This document shows, piece by piece, positions 55,572-64,000 of a stretch of 64,000 bases of DNA. The DNA is taken from the NCBI GenBank assembly GCA_001414345.1, contig LLCB01000195.1:49034-113033 (forward strand), given 5' to 3'. Made by a program: the position numbers and the translations under genes. Numbering within the stretch: position 1 is the stretch's first letter; every line of letters begins with the position of its first letter. The notes under the pieces are model-generated. The model was not told the DNA's origin. It did no database searches and saw only the letters and a program-made list of their open reading frames with translations. Source of the DNA: Hymenoscyphus infarciens (taxonomy: Eukaryota; Ascomycota; Leotiomycetes; Helotiales; Helotiaceae).

Positions 55572-57015
55572 TCATATAAACAGAACGATCTCGCCCCGGT
55601 CATTGCGCTTCATCCTCAAACTCCTCCAAAGCTCCTTTTCCTCCTCGCCCTTGCTAAGGGCATTCCCCGTCGCATTTCGTTCCCGGTGGTATCTCTTCAA
55701 CGCCTTGTGCATGCTCATTCCACGATCACTTTCAGGTCCCTTTTTGACAAATCCAAGCAGGAGGTCCGATCGAGGTTTATATAAAACCAACTGAGAGTCG
55801 TCCTGGTGGATCGCACCATTCTCATGCATAGGTTTATACTCAATCATCTTTCGTGATGGCTTCTCGGATGTCTCTCGGTGCTTGCGATGCTTCCGTTTTG
55901 GTCGTTCCTCAGACGAATGCTCGCGACGTGTGCTGATCAGCGCCATTAGGTTGTTGCTGATTGTGTCAACACGACTTCGGCCACGCTTCGAATGCTTCGA
56001 CTTCTTTAAAGGACTGCCAGGAGACGCATCATTTGCATCCCCACCGGAGTAATCTGGAGAGGGCGGGAACACTGACGGACGAGACAACAATCCCTTTAAA
56101 CCACCAGTCAACCCCGAGTGCAGTACAGGTGGAGCATCTGTCATTTCCTCGTCGCCTTCTTTTGGCGAGAGGTCCCGGGTCTCGACATGTAGACGCTTGC
56201 GCTTCTTGTCCTTCTTCTCCTCACGAGTGAGATCGCGATCCTTCTTTTCCTTTCGTCGTTCCCGCTGCTCGCGTTCTGGTTTGGGTGCCGGTGTTTCATA
56301 TGCAGTATTCTGTGCTGGTGAATGCTGCTGGTATTCTTCATAATCCGACTCGGCTCTATAATCCTCAAAGTGTACTCGTACCAACTCCCGATCGTCGTTT
56401 TCTTGTGGCGCATCTTCAATCATCATCGATTCGGGGGCCGCTAATGCATTTCGAGAGGCATTCGGAGTTTCGCCATCGACAAGAAAATCAAAGACATTGA
56501 CAGGATCAGATGATAAGCTAAAGCCAGGAGCTGCCGAAGGTGGTTCGGGTGCTTCTGGCATGGGAGGTTCGACGATTGCGATGTGCGAATTGTGGTGAAA
56601 CTCGTCGTCGGCATCTTCGACGTATGCTTTGTGTGGTACTAGGGCTTGGGATGCGCTGTTCCGATTTTTCTTTTCCTTCTCTGGTCGATAAAGAGCTCCT
56701 TGGTATTTTTGCGCTTCACTGATACAGCTCTTGAGAGCTCTGTTAGACGGCATCGGATGTGTTGACGGTCAGGTACGTACGGTATGGGCGCGATATTCGT
56801 TTCCTTGAAAATGAACCATGCAATCCAAACAGGTGAAGGATGCGCCACGGCATTGATTGCGATGAGGATCGAGTTTTTTCTTGGTGAGGACGTCTCCGCA
56901 GGCCTAAGAATCATCAGGTCAGCTCTCTTGTCCCTCCCTCCTCGGGCCTGCGCTTCTGTGTTTCAGGCGCGTAGAGTAAACAAAGAGTACATACCTCGCA
57001 GGAAAAAGAGACCAT
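55572..57015 (-). CDS. LYAR-type C2HC zinc-finger nucleolar protein
   Basis: Three exons, complement(join(55572..56729,56781..56903,56995..57015)), encode 433 aa. The opening MVSFSCE|ACGDVLTKKKLD and PHRNQCRGASFTCLDCMVHF, then QGNEYRAHT|SCISEAQKYQG, forms the two C2HC fingers of the LYAR/YCR087C-A family. The 7-codon first exon and both joins are fixed by this conserved block. The rest is long, charged and low-complexity, with Lys/Arg/Glu runs around 170-210 and ending WRSLRMKRNDRGEIVLFI. That final short motif is conserved in fungal relatives. LYAR proteins act in the nucleolus in ribosome production. A frame-only reading starting at an internal Met would lose the zinc fingers. Confidence 0.88.
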
Positions 57016-58776
57016 GATGAAAAATTGGTTAGTGGGCTGTCTGTGGGGTTGTTTGCTGCGACTCGACGGTGATAATGTATATGGGATGATCCGAGTTGAT
57101 ATGGTGTTGGAATTGAGAAGGAAGAGAAGATCGCGGGGGGGGGGGGGGAGACGAGGTCAGACGGCAAGGGGTTGTAGAAGGTGTAGGAGGATGTTCCAAG
57201 ATACTTCCAACCCTATTTTCGGAAGAGGGAGGGAGGCCAAGGGCCAAGGATTGCGGGCTGTGGAACTTGGAGCAAGGAGCACAGCTGCAAGGTCGCGTCC
57301 TCGTCGTGTGCATGAGCCGATCAAAGTTGCGCAGCTTTGTTTGGGCGTCCCTGTTGGGGCAAGTGCAAGACTGTTTCTGGCGCGGGGGCTTGTAAAGGAG
57401 CTGACGATGATTGGGTGTTGGGAAGGGGAGGGAGGGTTCTGGCGGACGAGTCGGTTGACGAGACGAGGGGGATAAAGTTGGTCGGGAGCTGAAGCACAAC
57501 TTTGGGAGTGTTTCGGGCTTCAAGGCGGGAGACGGGCCCTGTCAGTATTTTGGGTGTATTTTGGTGTGCTGATTTTTATGGAAAAATGCCAAGGGGGAAG
57601 TCGCTTGCAGGGCCAATGGGGAGAGGGGAAAAGGTGATTTTATTTTGGCGGCATGGGAGAAATATTGATATGACTTCCCCGTCCTTGAGATGTATATTAC
57701 GATAAGCAAGGTTGTAGAAGGGATATCAGTATTGTCAACTCGCACAGTGTACGAGGTGAGTTTGTTCTACAGTGATACCAGATATTGGGATTTGAGGTAT
57801 AGGTACTTGGAGATACGGCCTCTTTTAAGTTGACTATTACTTGTTCCGGTTGGAGATAGAAACTTTCCATAAAACCTGCTATTGACATTAACCATATTAA
57901 TCATCAACCATAATCCCAGATTCCCATGGTTAAAGTGAAAAATTACCTTGAAGTATATAGCATCTTGCCTATAGAGATAAATGCTCTACTGACCTACCCA
58001 AATAGACAGAATCTCATGCTGCTCTACACCACCTCCCTTCTTCCACATCAAACCGCGGCCTGAAAGGTTGGGTAATAGCTTGATTGGACTGCCTTGCCAC
58101 CGATTTGCTTCATTCCATCTGCATCTGCATGCACCTTGGGATATCATCATTTCCGGCCATTCCAACGACCCTCCTGCCCAGTTATCACCTGCCTTCCCGC
58201 TACGGCCAGAGACCTCGCGACCTCCCGGCTGCACATTGGCTGAGACCGCAAGCCTGGTAACACCATCCCAAAGTAAAATCGCATTCCAAGAGTCAAGACT
58301 ACAACTAGCTTCCAACAATACGCCATCAATTAATTCTCCTTGGGAGTGTCGGCATCTTTATCCGTGGTGTTGGATTTATTGCCCTTGAATACCCGCATAA
58401 AGCGCTTCTAGAAACGGCGCGATCCTCATCTCGTGGATTTATGCGCTTCCGTGGTCTCTGGCATCCTCCCGCGCATTTCTCCACGTCAACTGTGCTCAAG
58501 CCAAACACCACCAATCCTTCTACCGGCAAGGCATAACCTTCCCCTGTCAAAGAAGTCCAAGGAGCACGCCTACCTCACACCGTACACGTGAATGATGCGC
58601 AGTTGAGACAGCTGCTGTCCAACATCACAAAGTCCTGGACCGGACCACGTCCACGTCCACGAGACCGCCATCACCAGGTAACCGATATCGAAACATCGCA
58701 ATTCCCCCCTTCCCTTTATCCCCATTCCTCGACCACGCCCTCACCCTTACCCTCGCCCTCGCCCTCATCTCGCACC
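57016..58776. promoter_or_regulatory. Divergent intergenic region, LYAR-type / Bem46
   Basis: 1.76 kb. It holds a G-run near 57136-57148 and low-complexity CTCGCCCTCGCC-type sequence just before the Bem46 start. No gene recognised. An in-frame ATG at 58588 would add 63 Pro/Ser-rich residues to Bem46. Confidence 0.45.
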
Positions 58777-60106
58777 ATGTCCCCGCCAGACACCTCCAAC
58801 GATAGTTATCTCCAGCAGATGACCTCCCTCTTCTCGACCGTTGCAAGCTACATGCGTACTCCGGTCCTGGTCTCCTCGGTACACTCCTCCTCCATTTCTT
58901 AATACCTATTCTTTTACTCCCTCTGCCACGCATGTCATACTCACAATGGCGCCAGGGCATCGCTGCGATATTAAGCTCCCTGTTGTACTTCAAACAAAAG
59001 TTGGTCCCCCCCCCCCCCCCCCAATTTGCTCGAATGTGTCACGGTGCTAACTATTAGCTTACTAGAGCTCTCATCTACCCCTCCCACATCCCCAATCTTG
59101 CTCGTACTGAAGTCTCCCGCCCCAGCCAATTCGGAATCACCGATTTTGAAGATCTCATGATACCGACTCCCGATGGCGAAAAACTCTCAGCTTTCTACAT
59201 AAGAGGCCCGAAAGGGCGGGCCCATACCAATACCACAGTATTAATGTTTCATGGAAATGCGGGTAATATTGGTCACCGAATACCTATAGCGCGCATGTTC
59301 GTACAACGCATGGGATGCAGCGTATTTATGTTGGAATACCGCGGCTATGGATTATCGACAGGATCACCAGACGAAGTGGGGTTGATGATTGATGCACAAA
59401 CGGCATATGATTATATCCGTCGACGAGCAGAAACAAGGGAGAATGATATTGTGATATTCGGTCAGAGTCTTGGTGGGGCCGTATCGATACAATTGGCTGC
59501 CAAGAACCAGAGGGACGAGAAGCTCATTGGACTGGTGTTGGAAAATACTTTCTTGTCGATGCGAAAATTAATCCCTTCGTAAGTTCCGATGTCGCTTTTG
59601 AAAATTTCCACACTAATTTTTCTAGCATCATCCCACCAGCAAAGTATCTCACCCTCCTCTGTCACCAAATATGGGCTTCCGACACTCATCTTCCTTTGAT
59701 CTCGGAACTTCCAATATTGTTCTTGTCTGGTTTACGAGACGAGATTGTACCGTATGTTCACTGCTCTCTTTTACTAGATTCCCTTTCCTTGAATGATGAC
59801 TCAATTTCCATCCACAAAACCTGATGTCCCTTCTGGGACTTGATTATTACAACATTAGAAAATTTCTGACAACCTTTCTTACTATCACTGCTTCAAATCA
59901 TATAACATTACATAAAGCAATGCTAACAACCTATCTCCAGACCACCACATATGCGCCGCCTATTTGAAATTTGTCAATCTCCAACAAAGGTTTTCAAAGC
60001 CCTTCCTGGTGGCGATCACAACTCGAGTGTTCTCGAAGAAGGCTACTTTGAAGCTATAGATGATTTTGTCGCGAATTTGCAGACCAGCGAAAAGGAAAAG
60101 TCCTAA
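58777..60106 (+). CDS. bem46: Bem46 family alpha/beta hydrolase
   Basis: Five exons, join(58777..58878,58956..58999,59066..59578,59626..59751,59941..60106), encode 316 aa. The N-terminal membrane anchor is built across introns: VASYMRTPVLVSS|GIAAILSSLLYFKQK|ALIYPSHIP. The catalytic domain shows PTPDGEKLSAFYIRG, the oxyanion-hole LMFHGNAGNIGHR, MLEYRGYGLSTG, the nucleophile elbow FGQSLGGA, the acid region LSGLRDEIVP and the catalytic His in LPGGDHNSS. Bem46 proteins sit at ER/plasma-membrane sites and affect polarity and germination in Neurospora and fission yeast; their substrate is unknown. Intron 2 contains a C-run (about 59008-59022). Every junction keeps phase. The ATG at 58777 was chosen because family members start near the anchor. 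Confidence 0.92.
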
Positions 60107-61234
60107 GATACCCCGGAATGAGGAACTCCCGACGAGGATTCCACAACATATCAGATTGTTTTTTATTTTCTTTCATTCCAGCATTTTGGCGTGGCGTTTG
60201 TAGGGAGGGAGAAAACTAGAGTGATTATCGATGTTTATGAATAAAGTTGACTGGACAATGACGACATCTGGCGACTACTGACAGTAAGAAAAAATATTGG
60301 ATGCTTCACGGCAGGCAACAAAATGGTTGTTTATAGAACGGGGCTGTATTATACCTTTTCATAATTCCCACCTAGATATGATGTCGAATGTATATATTTT
60401 TTTTTGTCGTTTCTGGATCGCTGGTCTGGTTATGTTTCTTTTGGGAGTTCCAGAGGTCGATGAAATTCCTAGTGGGATAGCAGAGGACCCAATTCTGTGA
60501 AATGGAGTTGTTGAATATTCATGATGGTCGTCGCAAGGTTGTAGTACGATAGCCTATTCAGACAAGTGCTCTCTTCTGGAAGTTCAAGGCGGGGAGGGTT
60601 CCCCAAGAAGAAAATGCCCTTCAATCTTCCTCTTGGTTGATTTCGAAGCTTCGAAGTGGCCGTACTTAGTCTTCAGTCGCGATCTTCTTCTCTCGTCCTT
60701 ATTTCTTTCGTATACCTTTCTCAATTTTCCTTCCGAGGTTTCATTTCACTAGAGATATTGCAGTGGAAGGAGAAGTTATCATTCGCTTCCAAGCCATCTC
60801 CCGATCATCTGGATCAGCAACAAGTTCCCCCAACCCAAAAGCCGGGGAAAATGCCACATTAGGTCACTTCACTACCGGTATTTCAAATCAGAAGTGAGGG
60901 CATTACATGTGCCGAGAATATGTAGCAGCTACAAAGAAAAATCATTTGTCAATTGACGGAACGCCTCCAAGCCACCGCTTGGCTTTATGGGAGCAGGACT
61001 ATGTCCTCGATTTCGACCGACAAAGAAAAACATCGCGATGTTTGAGGTGACGGTTTTGGTCGTCGGATTGGGAAATGAGGGGAGGATGGAAGGTAAGGAT
61101 TGGTTGAGAGGAGTCTTGTGATGGGTTGGGTGGCTGAGAGCGGGTGAGAGGGGTGGTTATATCTAGCTACCGTTTCCCGCTTTAGGTTTCTTGCTCTTGT
61201 TTCATAGCTTCATGTTCTACATCCCGCTCTCATC
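60107..61234. other. Intergenic
   Basis: No gene recognised. Confidence 0.4.
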
Positions 61235-62364
61235 ATGGCAGAAACAACTCCCAACACAACAACCAAACGACCCCGCGCCAACGGAAACAACTTCGTCTCC
61301 CCCACCCACCAAAATCAAAATCAAAACCAAAATATCCAAGACTTCGGCACCAGTTCCACCCATCCCAACCCAAATCATCCGTCACACTACAACGATGGCA
61401 ACCCTTTAGCACACATCAACTCGTCTCTCTCCGCGAGAAACGCCGCTTTCGCAGGCTACCTCGAACCCGGTCTCTACACACCGAAGAAATCCAAGCTTGG
61501 AAACCCGGCTCCTCTGGGACTATCGGCTTTTGCGTTGACTACTTTTTTGTTGAGCTTAATTAATTTCCAGACTAGTGGGGTTGTGACGCAGAATGTGGTT
61601 GTGGGTGCGGCTTTTGGGTATGGAGGTCTTGTGCAGCTTTTGGCTGGGATGTGGTGAGATTTTTTCTGTTTTGAAGGCCGCGAGGGTGGAGGGGTATACC
61701 AGTGGAAGATAGTGGCTAACAATTGTGGAAATAGGGAAATGGCTGCTGGAAACACGTTTGGTGCTACGGCTTTGGGATCTTATGGTGGTTTTTGGATTTC
61801 GTTCGCGATTCTACTTACACCGGGTGGATTTCAAATCGCAGAGGAATATTCAGGGGAGGGAAATAAACTTGAATTGGCTATTGGGTTTTACCTCATGGTA
61901 TGTTTCTTCTTTTCTCGCTTACCTCTTCCACGCCTCATCTCTCACTTACTCGCCTCACTTCTTCCGGGCAATCTTCCCCTCGCCTTCCATATGTCCAAAA
62001 CTAACCCATTCCCCAGGGCTGGTTCATATTCACCTTCCTCCTCTGGCTCCTAACCCTACGCTCAACCGTCGTCTTCTCCGCCCTATTCTTCTTCCTCTGG
62101 CTCGCCTTCCTCATGCTCGGTATCGCCAACCTACTTACCCCCGAACCCGCTTCTCCAAGCGGTAAAGCGGTGCCCAATGTTCCTTTAACGAAAGCTGGAG
62201 GTATGTTTGGATTGTTGAGTGCGTTTTTGGCTTGGTATGTTGCGTTTGCTGGGATTGCCGATGATAGTAATAGTTTTTTCACCGTGCCGGTTTGGCATTT
62301 TCCTTGGAGTGAGAAGGGGAGGGAGATGAGGAGGACGGGTGAGGCAGATGGGAAGAATGTTTGA
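61235..62364 (+). CDS. GPR1/FUN34/YaaH (acetate transporter) family protein
   Basis: Three exons, join(61235..61653,61735..61897,62017..62364), encode 309 aa. A polar N-terminus with an NQNQNQN repeat precedes KLGNPAPLGLSAFALTTFLL, the NPAPLGL signature of the family. The channel helices follow: NVVVGAAFGYGGLVQLLAGM|WEMAAGNTFGATALGSYGGF, then WISFAILL. GWFIFTFLLWLLTLRSTVVF lies in exon 3. The tail ends TGEADGKNV. Six membrane segments are expected. Ady2/AcpA-type members carry acetate or ammonium across the plasma membrane; others respond to acetate. Specificity is not readable here. The intron junctions TG|G and ATG|GGC fall inside or next to helices but keep phase. Confidence 0.92.
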
Positions 62365-62653
62365 AGGGGATGGCGATGAGAATCGGGATAATTTGGACCA
62401 AAAGGCGTTGGTTGGGCGTTTGGTGTGTACTCAGTTGGTGACTTTGTTTTTTATGATGTTGTTTTTAATTCTAGGGCAGGTTAAAAAATGCGATAAAGAA
62501 TGTTGAAGAAATGCCGATCTCTCTCCAGAGAACTATGTATGAATAGTTCCAACTACCTTGCACTTAATTTTAGTCATTGTTTTAAGGGGTTTCATTTACA
62601 AGTTCTCAACTCCAGTTATATAACTCTCTAAGCAAAATTAACCAGCCAGTCCC
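62365..62653. other. 3' flank of the transporter gene
   Basis: No gene recognised. This is the outer flank of the putative LTR. Confidence 0.4.
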
Positions 62654-62996
62654 TGTACGGAGAGGGTTATTAGAAGCCTTAGGGACACTTAGCGTATCCC
62701 GCTTCCTTGACGAAATACACACTACTATAGAAGAGGCATATAGGAGTGCGTTTGGTAGAATGACATGCGTAAATACTAGGCTCTGATATAGAAGAAAAGG
62801 AAAAACTATCCCTCTTCTAACTCTAGGAGTAGGCTGCTATATATAAGAGGTTCCGAAACTGAACAACGACATACGTCGGCTAATACAAAAGCCCGAATCT
62901 ACGTAACCTTCCTAAAATAGACAATGTAAGACAACAACTGCCGAAACCTTATATGTGGCAGGTACTCCCAGCTATCTAGGATGGGATGCCGTCACA
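62654..62996 (-). repeat. Putative 3' LTR of a minus-oriented retrotransposon
   Basis: On the minus strand the segment begins TGTGACGGCATCCC and ends CCGTACA, so it has the TG…CA ends of LTRs. The two ends form an imperfect inverted repeat (TGTGACGG / TGTACGG). A CTTATATATAGCAG TATA box lies inside on the same strand. The purine tract AAGGGAGAGGGA abuts its start (62997-63008). The outer boundary at 62654 is inferred from these ends only; the partner LTR lies outside the window. Confidence 0.6.
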
Positions 62997-64000
62997 TCCC
63001 TCTCCCTTAAAAAAGACTCGTCCCGAGTCTTCTCTCTCTTGTCGTTCAGGGTCGAATCGGGATGGTGTAAGTTGTTGCATTTGTCGTATTTATCGTAAGC
63101 GAAAAGGTCAGGGTCTGAATCGTAGCTGACCCGAGTTCGTAGATGCTTTGTTTATTGAAATTGTCGTAAGCGAGACGAGATGTCGAGAAGTCGGTTCCAA
63201 ATCAACTTCGTAAATGCTTACAAAATAGAGACTTCGTTTCTAATCCTTCCATATCAAAAGCAAGCATTCGCTAAAAGAGTGTGGTCCGATCCTGTCCAGC
63301 AGTTCGGAAAAAGTTCAAATTAAAGTCGGAGACGAATTTAGAGTAGAGTCGGATGGTGTTCGGTCGGGATTTGACAGTGATAACTCAGCTAAGAGCTCGC
63401 TTCTGAGTTTCGTCCTAATAGAAAGCGTATTTCGACCGATTCGTATCCGATTCGAGGGAAGTGGTGGGAAGGCATCAGGGGCAGCGGTGTCCCTTAAGCG
63501 AAAGAGGTCTGAATTCGGGCTTGAAAAGCAAAGGAGGGTTCGAACGAAGGTTCGAAAGAGGGTCGGATCGGGGAAGGTTCGGAGGTGGGATTTGGTTGTT
63601 GACTTCGAAGTTCGCTTGTAATTTTGTCCATCTCGGCTAACCGATCGTTTTGTCCTTTGAATTTGTGCCTCTCTCTCTTGTCCGCATATCGTCCGCATTT
63701 GAAAAGTCACTTCGGGACCTTTTGTGTTTTTCGGCGTACGAATGCGGGTCTTTCGGAAGGGGGGGTGGCCCTGGAAGTTCGTTCAACGCCTCGTGGCGGA
63801 ACTGGTTCGGAGAGAGACCTGAGGTCTTCTCGGAACTTCGACATGATGTCGATTTGGGGGGGGGGGGGGGGGGAGAGAGAGTTTGGGGACCTCCCCGGGG
63901 GCTTTTGTTTTCGGTATTTTCCCCCAACTTTTGTGAAGAGAGCCCCGTGCGAAGGGGGTGTTTATGGGTTCTAAGTGAGAACGGTATTCCCCCCTCTGGG
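62997..64000 (-). mobile_element. LTR retrotransposon internal 3' region, cut by window edge
   Basis: The polypurine tract at 62997-63008 next to the LTR marks this as the 3' end of an element transcribed right to left. The minus-strand frame 63315-63710 has no recognisable Gag-Pol motif, so the superfamily cannot be named. The last 160 bp hold a long G-run (about 63857-63873) and poor-complexity sequence that could be a contig-end artefact. Confidence 0.5.

Noticed and set aside
57029..57523. Pro/Ser-rich 164-codon minus-strand frame upstream of the LYAR-type gene
   Set aside because: Low-complexity composition from a C/G-rich promoter region, including a G-run. No family match.
63600..63980. 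Plus-strand frames through the G-run at the right end
   Set aside because: They depend on a long G homopolymer and have no motif.
1..64000. tRNA genes, rRNA genes, CRISPR arrays
   Set aside because: I looked for tRNA B-box words (GGTTCGAATCC-like) with matching acceptor stems and for regularly spaced identical repeats and found none. CRISPR is not expected in a fungal nuclear genome.

Overview
This window is filamentous ascomycete (Pezizomycotina) nuclear DNA. Nearly every gene is interrupted by short GT-AG introns, and the set includes BUD23, PXR1, SVP26, FAP1, a LYAR-type protein, Bem46, a Par32-like DUF3602 protein, a Zn2Cys6 regulator and a GPR1/FUN34/YaaH transporter. The mix of DUF7730-like, HET-domain, DUF3468 and 'modin'-type families would fit Leotiomycetes, but that placement is inference. 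All gene models were built by hand from splice sites and reading-frame phase. No transcript evidence was available.

Left part (1-18 kb) is accessory. It has a HET-domain relic at the edge, a BTB/POZ gene with a decayed tandem paralogue, a head-to-head pair of DUF7730-like paralogues, a PR-1/CAP secreted protein with a GPI-like tail, and a modin-like membrane protein. Between them lie long gene-poor stretches holding a 390-bp hAT-like MITE and a family of short repeats.

The 18-28 kb stretch is a compact conserved block: a small secreted protein, PXR1, a small coiled-coil protein, SVP26, BUD23, a broken intradiol dioxygenase and a wax-synthase-like acyltransferase. From 28 to 38 kb the sequence is gene-poor again. 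It holds relics of an alcohol dehydrogenase, a secreted protein and a DUF3468 regulator, an apparently intact 73-aa cysteine-rich secreted protein, and a 970-bp AT-rich hAT-like MITE.

From 38 to 62.4 kb, housekeeping genes and regulators follow: DUF3602, a head-to-head pair of MYND genes (one split by a 661-bp MITE), an MFS transporter, a Zn2Cys6 factor, FAP1/NFX1, a LYAR-type protein, Bem46 and a GPR1/FUN34 transporter. The right edge enters an LTR retrotransposon in minus orientation.

The most interesting signals are these: a clean 8-bp target-site duplication inside a coding exon of one MYND paralogue; two long introns of FAP1 that are clearly homologous to each other; three non-autonomous elements with different termini but all with 8-bp duplications; and a BTB pseudogene whose two lesions, an 11-bp tandem duplication and a TGG-to-TAG change, can be read base by base. 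I did not find an undescribed enzymatic or defence system.
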